Positions 19,249-32,141 are shown, counted from the stretch's first letter. The stretch is DNA of 64,000 bases from Brevibacterium sp. CS2 (GCF_005280295.1 NZ_CP040020.1:62001-126000), one strand, 5' to 3'. A program made the numbers and translations. Notes: generated by a model from the sequence alone, not told the origin.

Positions 19249-19923
19249 TCAGGCCTCCTTCGCGGCGGAGCGAACGAGAACGACCGCGCCCTTGGGGCCG
19301 GGGACGGCGCCCTTGATGAGGAGCAGATTGTTCTCAGCGTCGACAGCGTGGACGGTGAGGTTCTGGGTGGTGTGCTTGACGGCGCCCATCCGACCGGCCA
19401 TCCGCAGGCCCTTGAAGACGCGACCGGGGGTCGAAGCCCCGCCGATCGAGCCCGCCTTGCGGTGGTTGCGGTGCGCGCCGTGCGAGGCGCCCACGCCGGC
19501 GAAGCCGTGACGCTTCATGACGCCGGCGGTGCCCTTGCCCTTGCTCTTGGCGGTCACGTCGATCTTGGTGCCGGCCTCGAACACGTCTGCGCCGAGCTCC
19601 TGGCCGAGCTCGTACTCACCGGCATCGGCGGTGCGCAGCTCGACGAGGTGGCGGCGGGGGGCGACCCCGGCCTTCTCGAAGTGTCCGGCGGTGGGCTTGT
19701 CGACCTTGCGCGGATCGATCTCGCCGAAGGCGATCTGCACGGCGGTGTAGCCGTCGACCTCTTCGTTGCGGATCTGCGTGACGACATTCGACCCGGCGGC
19801 GATCACGGTGACCGGGACCAGGTTGCTCTGCTCGTCCCACACCTGGGTCATGCCGAGCTTGGTGCCCAGCAGTCCCTTGACGGTGCGGGTGGTCGGGAGA
19901 GCCTTGGAACGCATGTTGGCCAT
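19249..19923 (-). CDS. rplC: 50S ribosomal protein uL3
   Basis: 224 residues: [20 protein letters not shown], and the loop [29 protein letters not shown] that approaches the peptidyl-transferase centre, including the Gln-x-type methylation region in its usual place. Early 50S assembly protein. Begins 9 bases after rpsJ. Confidence 0.98.
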   Translation of the reverse strand: MANMRSKALPTTRTVKGLLGTKLGMTQVWDEQSNLVPVTVIAAGSNVVTQIRNEEVDGYTAVQIAFGEIDPRKVDKPTAGHFEKAGVAPRRHLVELRTADAGEYELGQELGADVFEAGTKIDVTAKSKGKGTAGVMKRHGFAGVGASHGAHRNHRKAGSIGGASTPGRVFKGLRMAGRMGAVKHTTQNLTVHAVDAENNLLLIKGAVPGPKGAVVLVRSAAKEA

Positions 19924-19932
19924 TACTCCCCC

Positions 19933-20241
19933 TTAGAGCTTGATCTCGATGTTGACGTCGTCGGCGAGGTCGAGTCGCATGAGCGAGTCGACGGCCTTCG
20001 GCGTCGGGTCGACGATGTCGATGAGCCGCTTGTGGGTGCGCATCTCGAAGTGCTCGCGGCTGTCCTTGTACTTGTGCGGCGAACGGATGACGCAGTACAC
20101 GTTCTTCTCCGTCGGCAACGGCACGGGGCCCACGACCGTAGCGCCCGCGCGGGTGACAGTGTCCACGATCTTGCGTGCTGCACTGTCAATGACCGCGTGG
20201 TCGTACGACTTGAGCCGGATGCGGATCTTCTGTCCCGCCAT
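19933..20241 (-). CDS. rpsJ: 30S ribosomal protein uS10 (NusE)
   Basis: 102 residues from ATG 20241 ([20 protein letters not shown]), with [20 protein letters not shown] and a C-terminal [13 protein letters not shown]. Besides its 30S role it binds NusB/NusG in antitermination. An in-frame ATG 12 codons upstream lacks a ribosome-binding site, whereas GAGAAAGAG lies before 20241. First gene of the S10 block, with a ~250-base leader. Confidence 0.98.
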   Translation of the reverse strand: MAGQKIRIRLKSYDHAVIDSAARKIVDTVTRAGATVVGPVPLPTEKNVYCVIRSPHKYKDSREHFEMRTHKRLIDIVDPTPKAVDSLMRLDLADDVNIEIKL

Positions 20242-20325
20242 GGCGTCGTAACTCTTTCTCTTGGTCTTCCCGGACATCAACCGCCGTCCTGTACGGATCG
20301 CGCGGTCTGCTCCGGCTTGGTGTGA

Positions 20326-20351
20326 CCGACCCCCGAGGTCGGGCGTGTCGC
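20326..20351 (-). promoter_or_regulatory. rpsJ leader element shared with rpsL
   Basis: The 21-base stretch 20331-20351 matches 29991-30011 upstream of rpsL at 20 of 21 positions; the minus-strand core is GCGACACGCCCGACCTCGGG. At rpsJ it overlaps a 6-bp hairpin CCGACC/GGTCGG (20326-20331 with 20337-20342). It lies about 90-110 bases before the rpsJ ATG, within the predicted untranslated leader. Confidence 0.5.
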
Positions 20352-20499
20352 CACTCCCTTGCGGGCGAAGCTGACACTTCATCAATCGGCTGCCCGGTGC
20401 TGACGAACCCGCCTGCGGCAGATTCTCCCGGTGGATTCCGGCCTGTTCGCGGCTGAGTGCCGCTGTGCAGGGGTCATGAGGCCGAAATGCAACTTGTCC

Positions 20500-20528
20500 A
20501 TCTTGTCACAGCCGCCAAGGCACCGCAA
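20500..20528 (-). promoter_or_regulatory. Possible S10-operon promoter
   Basis: On the minus strand TTGCGG (20523-20528) and CAAGAT (20500-20505) are separated by 17 bases. The match to consensus is only moderate; no better pair was found in the rpsJ upstream region. Confidence 0.3.
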
Positions 20529-20604
20529 ATCCGGGGCGCACGACGGTCTGTGACCTTCACCGCACCGTGCGGTGGAGGGGGGCGGTACGGTCCCACCGCC
20601 CCTG

Positions 20605-20670
<66 letters not shown>

Positions 20671-20683
20671 AATCGTCTCATGG

Positions 20684-20743
20684 ACTGCGCGGTATCCGGA
20701 ACCTGTCGCGCAATTGCGCGTCGCGTTTCGGATACCGCGCAGT
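20684..20743 (-). terminator. Terminator hairpin of the sugar ABC operon
   Basis: Arms ACTGCGCGGTATCC (20684-20697) and GGATACCGCGCAGT (20730-20743) are perfectly complementary. The loop contains a 14-bp perfect palindrome CGCGCAATTGCGCG (20707-20720). It starts 14 bases past the sugC stop. Confidence 0.75.
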
Positions 20744-20757
20744 TCGCCGGCGGCTGC

Positions 20758-22146
20758 TCAGCGCCCGGTCGAGGTGGACCCCGTGGTGGAGCCGCCGTCC
20801 GCAGTGCGGTCGCCCGTGCCGGCGTCAGTCCGGCCGCTCGCGCTCTGGCCCGCGCCCGCGGCACCGTTCCCGCTGCCGCGCTTCTGCCCTCCGGCGCCCT
20901 GCTCGCTGCGGGCGCGCTCGAGGGCCCGCCTCCGGGCCTCCTCCGACTTCCGGGTGATCTCCGCGGCGCGCTCCTCGTCGCGGGTGAGGTTGTCCCCGGT
21001 CGCGGGGTCGAACACCATGACGTCGGCGGGGTCGAAGAACAGGCGCACGGTGTCGCCCTCGCGCACTCGCGACTGCGGGTCGAGCGCGGCGACGACCTGG
21101 GTGCGCATGCCCTCGCCGTCGAGGTCGCGGTCGAGCTCGTCGAGCGACTCCTGCACCTCGGGGGTGGCCTCGAAGGGGAGGTAGGCGTAGATCTCGTTGC
21201 CGAGCCACTCGGTGACATCGACCTCGGCGGTGATCACGGCGCCCCGGTCCAGCTCGTCCTCCTCGAGCAGGTCGGCATCCTGGAACGCCTCGGGGCGCAG
21301 GCCGGCGATGAGCAGCTCGGGCGCCTCGGCCATCCCCCGGGCCCGCTCCTCCGGCAGCCGGAAGGTGCCGAAGGGCGACTCGAGCTCGCCGTTGCCGCGA
21401 TTGGTCACCGGCAGGAAGTTCATCGACGGGGATCCGATGAAGCCGGCGACGAAGATGTTGACCGGCTCCCGGTAGAGCTCCTGCGGGCTCGCATACTGCT
21501 GCAGCGCGCCGCGCTTGAGGACGGCGACCTTGTCCCCGAGCGTCATCGCCTCGGTCTGGTCGTGGGTGACGTAGACGGTGGTGACGCCGAGGTTGCGCTG
21601 CATCCGGGCGATCTCCGTGCGCATCTGCCCGCGGAGCTTGGCGTCGAGGTTCGACAGCGGCTCGTCGAACAGGAACGCCTTGGCGTCACGGACGATCGCG
21701 CGCCCCATGGCCACGCGCTGGCGCTGGCCGCCGGACAGGTTCGCCGGCTTGCGCTCGAGGTGCTCGCCGAGCTCGAGCATCGTCGCCGCCCGGTCGACGC
21801 GCGCCTTCACCTCGTCCTCCGGGTACGAGGTCTTGTCGAGGCGCAGCGGGAACGCGATGTTCTCGTACACCGTGAGGTGCGGGTAGAGCGCGTAGTTCTG
21901 GAACACCATCGACAGGTCGCGGTCGCGCGGGGCCTTGTCGTTGACCCGCTCGCCGTCGATGAGGAGGTCGCCGTCGGTGATGTCCTCGAGACCGACGATC
22001 ATCCGCAGGACGGTGGACTTGCCCGAACCCGAGGGCCCGACGAGGATGACGAACTCGCCGTCTTCGATCCGCAGGCTGACGTCGTTGACGGCGGGGAACC
22101 CGTCGCCGTAGCGCTTGACGAGATTCCGGAGTTCGATTTCAGCCAT
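20758..22146 (-). CDS. sugC: Sugar ABC transporter ATPase, SugC/MsmK type
   Basis: 462 residues. The nucleotide-binding domain has Walker A GPSGSGKS (~38-45), Q-loop [12 protein letters not shown], signature [15 protein letters not shown], Walker [15 protein letters not shown] and the switch His in [13 protein letters not shown]-terminal TOBE/OB regulatory region follows (INIF-type [12 protein letters not shown] start, then GLRPEAFQD). Energises carbohydrate import with SugA/SugB. The final ~75 residues are a Ser/Gly/Thr-rich low-complexity tail absent from typical family members. Last gene of the operon, followed by a strong hairpin. Sugar specificity is inferred from the binding protein. 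Confidence 0.85.
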   Translation of the reverse strand: MAEIELRNLVKRYGDGFPAVNDVSLRIEDGEFVILVGPSGSGKSTVLRMIVGLEDITDGDLLIDGERVNDKAPRDRDLSMVFQNYALYPHLTVYENIAFPLRLDKTSYPEDEVKARVDRAATMLELGEHLERKPANLSGGQRQRVAMGRAIVRDAKAFLFDEPLSNLDAKLRGQMRTEIARMQRNLGVTTVYVTHDQTEAMTLGDKVAVLKRGALQQYASPQELYREPVNIFVAGFIGSPSMNFLPVTNRGNGELESPFGTFRLPEERARGMAEAPELLIAGLRPEAFQDADLLEEDELDRGAVITAEVDVTEWLGNEIYAYLPFEATPEVQESLDELDRDLDGEGMRTQVVAALDPQSRVREGDTVRLFFDPADVMVFDPATGDNLTRDEERAAEITRKSEEARRRALERARSEQGAGGQKRGSGNGAAGAGQSASGRTDAGTGDRTADGGSTTGSTSTGR

Positions 22147-22197
22147 GGTGTGCTCCTTGACGGGGGCGAACGGAGGTCGGTGTGACGAGCGCGCGGG

Positions 22198-23049
22198 TCA
22201 TCCCTTCACCGCGCCCGAGGTCAGGCCGGAGACGATCTGGCGCTGGAACAGGAGGACGATGATGATCACCGGGATCGTCACGACGATCGAGGCGGCGGCG
22301 ATCGAGCCGGCCGGCTCCTCGAACTGCGAGGCGCCGGTGAAGAACGACAGCGCCGCCGGCACGGGGCGGGCCGCCGAGGTCGAGGTCAGCGAGATGCCGT
22401 AGAGGAAGTCGTTCCACGCGATGAAGAAGGCGATGATCGCGGTGGTGAAGACACCCGGTGCGGCGAGCGGCACGATGACCTTGCGGAACGCCTGGAAGGC
22501 AGTCGCCCCGTCGACCTGCGCGGCCTGCTCGAGCTCCCAGGGGATCTCCTTGAAGAACGAGGTGAGCGTCCAGATGGAGATCGGCAGGGTGAGCGAGAGG
22601 TACGGGATGATGAGGCCGAGCCACGTGTCGTAGAGGCCGATCGTCGACCACAGGTTGAACAGCGGGGTGACGATCGAGATCACCGGGAACACGGTGATCG
22701 CCAGCGACATGTAGAGCACGACGTTCTTGCCCGGGAAGTCGAGGCGGGCGATCGCGTACGCGGCGAGGGTGGAGAGGACGACAGCGACGAGCGTGGCGAT
22801 GAGGCAGATCCCGATCGAGTTCCGCAGCGCCGGCAGGAACAGCTCCTGGGCGCCGCCGAACAGGATGAGGTCGTAGTTCTCCCAGGACAGCTCCGTCGGC
22901 CAGAACTGGCGGTTGGCGATGTCCGAGGGGCTCTTGAGCGACAGGGACAGGATCCAGACGACGGGGAACAGCGCCCACAGTGCGATGAGCACGAAGGCGA
23001 CGATCCACAGTGTCTTCGTCAGCGGCGAGGTGGTGCGCGTGGCGGCCAT
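22198..23049 (-). CDS. sugB: Sugar ABC transporter permease, SugB type
   Basis: 283 residues, six predicted membrane helices, MalG-like. The cytoplasmic coupling helix is the EAA loop ELEQAAQVDGATAFQAFRKV followed by IVPLAAPGV; the C-terminus QRQIVSGLTSGAVKG is typical of MalG-type permeases. Three bases before the sugA stop region, same operon. Forms the channel with SugA. Confidence 0.85.
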   Translation of the reverse strand: MAATRTTSPLTKTLWIVAFVLIALWALFPVVWILSLSLKSPSDIANRQFWPTELSWENYDLILFGGAQELFLPALRNSIGICLIATLVAVVLSTLAAYAIARLDFPGKNVVLYMSLAITVFPVISIVTPLFNLWSTIGLYDTWLGLIIPYLSLTLPISIWTLTSFFKEIPWELEQAAQVDGATAFQAFRKVIVPLAAPGVFTTAIIAFFIAWNDFLYGISLTSTSAARPVPAALSFFTGASQFEEPAGSIAAASIVVTIPVIIIVLLFQRQIVSGLTSGAVKG

Positions 23050-23052
23050 GGC

Positions 23053-24039
23053 TCAACCTCTCGAATCGCCGAGGTTCACGCGGAACCCCTTGATGAACAG
23101 GAGACAGATGAGGCCCACGCAGAGGAACAGGAGCACCGAGACCGCGGAGCCGAGGCCCGTCTGGAGCTGCGAGATCGTCTGGTCGTAGGCCAGCGAGGAC
23201 ACCGTCGCGGTGCCGTTGGCGCCCTGGGTCATGACGAACACGGAGTCGAAGATCCGGAACGCCTCGAGGGTGCGGAACATCAGGGCGACCATGATCGCGG
23301 ACTTCATGTTCGGCAGGATGACGCGGGTGAGGCGCTGCCACCAGCTCGCGCCGTCGACGGTCGCGGCCTCGACCATGTCACCGGGGATCTGTGCGAGCCC
23401 GGCGAGCATGAGGAGCGAGATGAACGGCGTGGTCTTCCAGATCTCGGCGAGCGAGATGACTGCGAACGCGGACCAGAAGTTGCCGAACCAGTCGAAGCCC
23501 TCGATCCCGAACCACGTGCCGACGAAACCTGTGCCGAGGTCGAAGGCGTACTTCCACGAGAACGCCGCGACGACGGTGATGATGCCATAGGGCACGAGGA
23601 TGATCGTGCGGATCGGCCCCCGCACACCCTTCATCGCGTTGAGCATGACCATCGCGAAGAAGAAGCCGAGGACGAGCTCGACGGCGACGGTGACGACGGT
23701 GATGAGGAGCGTGAAGCCCAGCGTCTGCCACCACAGCGGGTCCGACAGCACCGTGACGTAGTTCGCCCCCCAGTTGAAGTACGAGTTCTCCTGGTCGGTG
23801 AGCCGGAGGTTGAAGAACGACTGGTAGACGGCCTGGAGGATCGGATAGCCGGTGACAAGGAGGAGCACGATCGCCGCCGGCGCGGCGAGCATGAGCCCGA
23901 GCTTCGCCTCGGCCCGGCTGCGCTCCGAGGTGTAGCGCTTCCGCGTCCCGGTCCGGCCCGGCTTCTCGCGGCCGCGCGTCGTGCCCGGGGACTGGGCGGA
24001 GGCGCCGCCGGGGCCGCGGAGTTCGGTCGATTCGCTCAC
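23053..24039 (-). CDS. sugA: Sugar ABC transporter permease, SugA type
   Basis: 328 residues from GTG 24039, which overlaps the lpqY stop (GTGA). An Arg/Gly-rich cytoplasmic N-terminus of ~45 residues precedes six helices. MalF-like EAA loop: MVEAATVDGASWWQRLTRV then ILPNMKSAI. The C-terminal helix ends LLFIKGFRVNLGDSRG. Partner of SugB. Confidence 0.85.
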   Translation of the reverse strand: MSESTELRGPGGASAQSPGTTRGREKPGRTGTRKRYTSERSRAEAKLGLMLAAPAAIVLLLVTGYPILQAVYQSFFNLRLTDQENSYFNWGANYVTVLSDPLWWQTLGFTLLITVVTVAVELVLGFFFAMVMLNAMKGVRGPIRTIILVPYGIITVVAAFSWKYAFDLGTGFVGTWFGIEGFDWFGNFWSAFAVISLAEIWKTTPFISLLMLAGLAQIPGDMVEAATVDGASWWQRLTRVILPNMKSAIMVALMFRTLEAFRIFDSVFVMTQGANGTATVSSLAYDQTISQLQTGLGSAVSVLLFLCVGLICLLFIKGFRVNLGDSRG

Positions 24040-25340
24040 AGCAGTGCCTCCCCGCGCATGATCTCCAGGACGAGTGCGGTGGACTCGGCCGGGGTGGTGG
24101 CCGGGTCGATGTCGGCCGGCGGGTGCCAGGACCGCTGGATGCCGCCGGTGATCGTCGAGTAGTAGGGCGAGATCGGACGGGAGGCGGCGGTCTCGAGGGA
24201 GTCGAGGATCGCCTGCGCGTACGGCAGCTCGTCCTGCACCGCCTGATCGTCGAACGCCTCGCGGGTCGCCGGGGGCAGACCGTCGGTGATGAAGTACTCC
24301 GCCTGGTTCTCCGGCTGGCGGATGCAGTCGACGGCGGCGAACGCGGCCTCGGGGTTCGAGGAGAAGGCGCCGACGGCGAGCTTGACGCCGCCGAACGGAG
24401 CAGCGCCCGGGGTGCCCTCCTCGACGGCGGGGTACGGCGCCCAGCCGACGTCGTCGAGGACCGCCTGGTCGATCGAGCCGTCCTCGCCGCCCGCGACGAG
24501 GGCCGAGTAGACGAACGGCCAGTTGACCATGAAGCCGCCGTTATCGCCCTGGAAACGCAGCAGCGCGCCGTTCTCGTCGAGGTTGGAGAACGAGGGCCCG
24601 CCGAGGCCCTCCTTCCCGATCGTCGACATGATCTCCGCGGCCTTCTCCCCCTCCGGGGTGTCGAGGCCGAGCTCGGTCTCCTCCGGCTCCGCCTCGGGAT
24701 CGGCGACGATCTGCCCACCCTGGGATTCGATGAGGGCGTTGAGCCACACGGTGAGGGACTCGGCGCGGATGCCCTGTGCGCCGATCTCCTTCTCCTGGCT
24801 CTGCGCGGCCTCGATGATCTGGTCCCAGGTCACCGGCTGCGACATGTCGAGCCCGGCGGCCTCGGCGACGGACTTGCGGTACCACAGGATCTGGGTGTTG
24901 GCCTGGAGCGGGGCGGAGACGAGCTCGTCCTCCCAGTAGGAGGACTCCGCGGCGGCCTCGATGACGTCCTCGGTGAAGGACTCCGTGTACTCCTCGGGCA
25001 CCGGCTCGAGGTAGCCGGCGTTGGCGAACTCGGGGACGTAGACGGTGTCGAGGCTCATGATGTCGATCGAGGAGTCGTTCGAGGCGAGGCGCCGGATGAG
25101 CTGCTCGCGCTGGCTCTCCGCGTCGTTCGGCAGCACCGAGGTGCTGATCCGGTACTCGCCGCCGGAGTCCGCGCTGCACTTCTCCGCGAGTGCATCCTGC
25201 CCGCCGTTGTCCGGGTTGATGTACCACGTGATCGTGTTCCCGCCCGGGTCGGTCTGGCAGCCGGAGAGTGCCATCACCGCTGCTCCTGCGGCCGCCGCCA
25301 GGGGCAGCAGGCGCCTGGATCTCCGCCGTCTCGGCCTCAT
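24036..25340 (-). CDS. lpqY: Sugar-binding lipoprotein, LpqY type
   Basis: 434 residues from ATG 25340, seven bases after GGAGG (an ATG one codon upstream is equally in frame). Signal peptide with an Arg-rich n-region and lipobox ALSGC (Cys ~26), so a lipid-anchored binding protein. The body resembles mycobacterial LpqY in several places: DIMSLDTVYVPEFANAGYL, SAPLQANTQILWYRK, MVNWPFVYSAL, GWAPYPAVEEG and GGVKLAVGAFS. LpqY-SugABC recycles trehalose in mycobacteria; gene order here (binding protein, permease, permease, ATPase) is the same. Trehalose or a related disaccharide is therefore the best guess, but the ligand is inferred. Inserted between tuf and rpsJ. Confidence 0.78.
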   Translation of the reverse strand: MRPRRRRSRRLLPLAAAAGAAVMALSGCQTDPGGNTITWYINPDNGGQDALAEKCSADSGGEYRISTSVLPNDAESQREQLIRRLASNDSSIDIMSLDTVYVPEFANAGYLEPVPEEYTESFTEDVIEAAAESSYWEDELVSAPLQANTQILWYRKSVAEAAGLDMSQPVTWDQIIEAAQSQEKEIGAQGIRAESLTVWLNALIESQGGQIVADPEAEPEETELGLDTPEGEKAAEIMSTIGKEGLGGPSFSNLDENGALLRFQGDNGGFMVNWPFVYSALVAGGEDGSIDQAVLDDVGWAPYPAVEEGTPGAAPFGGVKLAVGAFSSNPEAAFAAVDCIRQPENQAEYFITDGLPPATREAFDDQAVQDELPYAQAILDSLETAASRPISPYYSTITGGIQRSWHPPADIDPATTPAESTALVLEIMRGEALL

Positions 25341-25472
25341 CATCGAGCCTCCGTGTCGCCGTCGAAATGTCCTGTCAGCCCCCACCATAACCCCGGACGC
25401 ACGGGTGTGGAGAGCCGGTTTCCGAGCTAGCACGGCACACCCTGCGATGTCGGGAACGGCGCCCGGGCACGA

Positions 25473-25506
25473 CAGAGGCCCCGGAGATCGCTCTCCGGGG
25501 CCTCTG
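25473..25506 (-). terminator. Terminator hairpin after tuf
   Basis: Perfect 15-bp inverted repeat (25473-25487 with 25492-25506) and a TCGC tetraloop, 18 bases past the tuf stop. Ends the rpsL-rpsG-fusA-tuf transcript. Confidence 0.85.
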
Positions 25507-25523
25507 CTCAGTCGCGCTTCAGA

Positions 25524-26717
<1,194 letters not shown>

Positions 26718-26741
26718 TGGGTTCCTCCTCGTGGGTGGTGC

Positions 26742-26762
26742 AGGATGTGCGGTTCACATCCT
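26742..26762 (-). promoter_or_regulatory. Hairpin in the fusA-tuf gap
   Basis: Perfect 8-bp stem AGGATGTG/CACATCCT (26742-26749 with 26755-26762), 25 bases before the tuf start. A second stem CGGGCT/AGCCCG lies further upstream, and an AT-rich ATATTCATAT patch (26777-26786) between them could be part of a tuf promoter. Role is unproven. Confidence 0.4.
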
Positions 26763-26825
26763 ACGCCTGGGTTGGATATTCATATGCCGTCGGGCTGTGG
26801 AGCCCGCGCAGACTGGGGGCGGAGA

Positions 26826-28928
<2,103 letters not shown>

Positions 28929-28997
28929 GGTGTCTCTCTCTCGTCTCGATGACTGGGTGTACCGGCCGGGCGGACGGTGGTCCGGCCGGCCCGGAGG

Positions 28998-29467
28998 TCA
29001 CCAGCGGTAATGGGCGAAGGCCTTGTTGGACTCGGCCATCTTGTGGGTGTCCTCGCGACGCTTGACTGCGGCGCCGAGGCCGTTGCTGGCATCCATGATC
29101 TCGTTCTGCAGACGCTCGGTCATGGTCTTCTCGCGGCGCTGCCGCGAGTAGCCCACGAGCCAGCGCAGGGCGAGGGTCGTGGCGCGCACGGGGCGCACGT
29201 CGACCGGCACCTGGTAGGTCGCACCGCCGACGCGGCGGGACCGGACCTCGAGCGAGGGACGGATGTTGTCGAGCGCCTTCTTCAGCAGCACGACGGGATC
29301 CGTGTTCGTCTTCTCGCCGGCACCGGCGAGCGCGCCGTAGACGATGCGCTCGGCGGTGGAGCGCTTGCCGTCGAGCAGGATCTTGTTGATGAGCTGGGTG
29401 ACCAGCGGCGAGCTGTAGACCGGGTCGATGACGACCGGGCGCTTGGGTGCGGGGCCCTTACGTGGCA

Positions 29468-29468
<1 letters not shown>
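28998..29468 (-). CDS. rpsG: 30S ribosomal protein uS7
   Basis: 156 residues: [55 protein letters not shown] and [20 protein letters not shown]. Nucleates the 30S head. Its ATG overlaps the rpsL stop by one base (TAATG). Confidence 0.98.
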
Positions 29469-29842
<374 letters not shown>

Positions 29843-29988
29843 TGAGTTCTTCTCCGTTTGCTTCTCGCTGTTCCTAAGTCCGAGGGCGCGGGTGCCGCCG
29901 GTGCGGACCCTGCCCGTACCCCTCGCACATGTCCCACCGGAATCGAGTGAAGCGACCTGCTCGATCCCAGTCCACGCACGGCCCCTCC

Positions 29989-30011
29989 CACCCCGAGGTC
30001 GGGTGTGTCGC
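29989..30011 (-). promoter_or_regulatory. rpsL leader element shared with rpsJ
   Basis: Positions 29991-30011 differ from 20331-20351 at one base (minus-strand core GCGACACACCCGACCTCGGG). Local pairing CACCC/GGGTG (29989-29993 with 30001-30005) is possible. It lies ~150 bases before the rpsL start, inside the predicted leader. Confidence 0.5.
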
Positions 30012-30165
30012 GAGCTCACGGCTCCGCGCCCGACCGGTGGTGCAGGTGGACTGTGCGGCCTGCTCGCCCATGCGGTGGTCCGGTGTGCGCCGCCGGAGTA
30101 CGGTCCCGACGGCCCGGCCCACACGCGGGCGTGCGGACATGCCTGAAAGAAATCAGACACGGTCA

Positions 30166-30195
30166 AGCGTAGACGGTGCGGGTTCCATCGGTCAA
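30166..30195 (-). promoter_or_regulatory. str-operon promoter
   Basis: On the minus strand TTGACC (30190-30195) and TACGCT (30166-30171) are spaced by 18 bases, a good fit to the housekeeping sigma pattern (TTGACN, TAnnnT). Confidence 0.55.
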
Positions 30196-30239
30196 AACAC
30201 GGGCGCACCCCGTCTGTGGTGGGCCGCCGGGTCCTGCCC

Positions 30240-30245
30240 TAGAGT
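30240..30245 (+). promoter_or_regulatory. -10 box (TAGAGT) for a leaderless DUF1707 transcript
   Basis: TAGAGT ends 7 bases before the ATG, matching leaderless geometry; there is no ribosome-binding site. No clear -35. Confidence 0.45.
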
Positions 30246-30252
30246 TGGGTCC

Positions 30253-30951
30253 ATGACCCCCGACTCCCCCATCGAGCCCGCACCGCGGCGGATCCGGGCC
30301 GGCGACCAGGACCGCGACGCCGTCCTCGACGTGCTCGCCGCCGCGCACGCCTCCGGGCGCCTCGATCCCCTCGAGGTCGACGAGCGGCAGACGGTCGTCG
30401 TGGGGTCGAAGTTCCTCGACGAGCTCCTCGAGCCGATCGCCGACCTGCCGGAGGGCGCCGAGCTCACCCTGCGGATCCAGCGGCAGCTCGGCACGGGCCC
30501 CGACGGCCCCGGGGCGTCCGGTGCGGGCACGATCGTCCCGGCCCGCACCTCGGGCGCGGGCGAGGTGGTCCCCGCGCGTGCCGGGTTCGGCCCGGAGGAG
30601 AACTCCGTGGCGATCCTCAGCGGCCGCGAGATCGAGGTCGCCCCGGGCACGCCCGCCGTCCGCAGCTGCTGCGTCATGGGCGGGGACGATCTCTACCTCA
30701 CCGACGCGTTCGGACCCGGGGTGGAGATCACGGTCGACTGCTACGCGCTCATGGGCGGCAACACGATCTACGTCCCCGGCGGGGTCCGGATCATCGACCG
30801 CACCGTCAACGTCCTGGCCGGCAACGACATCAAGAAGGGTGCGCGCGGCGACGGCTCGAACGGCACGCTCGTGCTCACCGGCTTCAGCCTCATGGCCGGC
30901 CACGACGTCAAGATCGATCCGGGCTGGGCGCGCGCGATCTCCCGCTCGTAA
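30253..30951 (+). CDS. DUF1707 domain-containing protein
   Basis: 232 residues. The N-terminal ~60 residues match the DUF1707 (SHOCT-like) pattern: RAGDQDRDAVLDVLAAAHAS, GRLDPLEVDERQ and an FLDELLEPIADLP helix. A Gly/Ala/Pro-rich linker (~85-110) precedes a beta-rich C-terminal domain (IAILSGREIEV-type start, CCVMGGDDLYLTD, NTIYVPGGVRIIDRTVN), which resembles the LiaF-like C-terminal fold often coupled to DUF1707 and used in envelope-stress sensing. No membrane helix or signal peptide. Function unknown. It appears leaderless and precedes pfkA. Confidence 0.8.
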   Translation: MTPDSPIEPAPRRIRAGDQDRDAVLDVLAAAHASGRLDPLEVDERQTVVVGSKFLDELLEPIADLPEGAELTLRIQRQLGTGPDGPGASGAGTIVPARTSGAGEVVPARAGFGPEENSVAILSGREIEVAPGTPAVRSCCVMGGDDLYLTDAFGPGVEITVDCYALMGGNTIYVPGGVRIIDRTVNVLAGNDIKKGARGDGSNGTLVLTGFSLMAGHDVKIDPGWARAISRS

Positions 30952-31068
30952 CCTCCTGCTCATCCGGTGCCGATAGTCTGCCGCCGGATCCCCGGCCCGG
31001 GCCCGCATGGGAACCGCACGACACGTGGCCGGGCCCGGGCCCGGCACCACCGACGCCCGCCCAGCGCC

Positions 31069-31102
31069 GATCCGCGCACGACACCACAGATCCGCGCACG
31101 AC
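31069..31102 (+). repeat. Two 14-bp direct repeats before pfkA
   Basis: GATCCGCGCACGAC occurs at 31069-31082 and again at 31089-31102 (20-base period, two helical turns), ending just before the pfkA ribosome-binding site GAAGGAG. Spacing on one DNA face would suit a regulator; this is inference. Confidence 0.6.
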
Positions 31103-31115
31103 CGAAGGAGAACAG

Positions 31116-32141
31116 ATGAACATCGGAATCATGACCTCGGGCGGCGACGGCCCCGGCCTCAACGCCGTCATCCGCGGCGCGGTGCGCAAGGGGATCCGGG
31201 CCCACGGCTTCTCCTTCACCGGGATCCGCGACGGCTGGCGCGGGCTCCTCGAGGACGACACCCACCCGCTCCATATGGTCGACGTGCGCGGCCTGTCCGG
31301 CCGCGGCGGCACGATCCTCGGCACCTCGCGGACCCACCCGTACTCCCAGGGCGGCCCTGAGCAGATGCGCACCGTGATGGAGCGCCGCGGGATCGATGCC
31401 ATCATCGCGATCGGCGGCGAGGGCACGCTGGCCGGCGCCGCCCGGCTCGCCGACGACGAGGGGATGCCCGTCGTCGGCGTGCCGAAGACCATCGACAACG
31501 ACCTCGACGGCACCGACTACACCTTCGGCTTCGACACCGCCCAGTCGATCGCCACCGAGGCGATCGACCGACTGCGCACCACCGCCGACTCCCACCACCG
31601 CTGCATGGTCCTCGAGGTCATGGGCCGCAACGTCGGCTGGATCGCCCTGCAGGCGGGGATGGCCGGCGGCGCCCATGCGATCCTCATCCCCGAGTTCCCG
31701 GTGAGCTACGAGCAGATCTTCGACTGGGTGCGCTCGGCCTGGGACCGCGGGCGCGCGCCGCTCGTCGTCGTCGCCGAGGGGTTCGTGCCCGAGGGCGTCG
31801 AGGACCAGGTCGCCGACCGCGGCACCGACAAGCACGGCCGGGTGCGCCTCGGCGGGATCGGCGACCACCTCGCCCCGCTCATCGAGGAGGCCACGGGGAT
31901 CGAGACCCGGGCGATGATCCTCGGCCACCTGCAGCGCGGCGGCTCTCCCACCGCCTACGACCGGGTGCTCGCGACCCGTCTGGGGATGGCGGCCGTCGAT
32001 ATCGTGCTCGACGAGGGCTGGGGCCAGATGGCCGCGCTCGACGGCACGGACATCACCCGCGTCCGGATGGCCGACGCCGTCGACAACCTCAAGCTCGTCC
32101 CGCAGCACCGCTGGGACGAGGTGCAGGTGCTGCTCGGCTGA
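31116..32141 (+). CDS. pfkA: 6-phosphofructokinase
   Basis: 341 residues, ATG 31116 after GAAGGAG. Phosphorylates fructose 6-phosphate to the 1,6-bisphosphate in glycolysis. TSGGDGPGLNAVIRG (7-21), IGGEGT (99-104), the catalytic loop PKTIDNDLDGTD (123-134), EVMGRNVGWIAL and GHLQRGGSPTAYD are present. Gly103 where PPi-dependent enzymes carry Asp argues for ATP as donor, while Lys124 of PKTIDND is the residue typical of the mixed-substrate group III enzymes; ATP use is the better reading, as in Streptomyces enzymes of this group. Confidence 0.93.
   Translation: MNIGIMTSGGDGPGLNAVIRGAVRKGIRAHGFSFTGIRDGWRGLLEDDTHPLHMVDVRGLSGRGGTILGTSRTHPYSQGGPEQMRTVMERRGIDAIIAIGGEGTLAGAARLADDEGMPVVGVPKTIDNDLDGTDYTFGFDTAQSIATEAIDRLRTTADSHHRCMVLEVMGRNVGWIALQAGMAGGAHAILIPEFPVSYEQIFDWVRSAWDRGRAPLVVVAEGFVPEGVEDQVADRGTDKHGRVRLGGIGDHLAPLIEEATGIETRAMILGHLQRGGSPTAYDRVLATRLGMAAVDIVLDEGWGQMAALDGTDITRVRMADAVDNLKLVPQHRWDEVQVLLG

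Larger units (their letters stand above)
29843..30252. other. 410-base divergent region between rpsL and the DUF1707 gene
   Basis: No gene seen. On the minus strand it carries the rpsL promoter (30166-30195) and a long leader with the CGACAC-type element (29991-30011). The plus-strand -10 box for the divergent DUF1707 gene is at 30240-30245. Confidence 0.7.
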
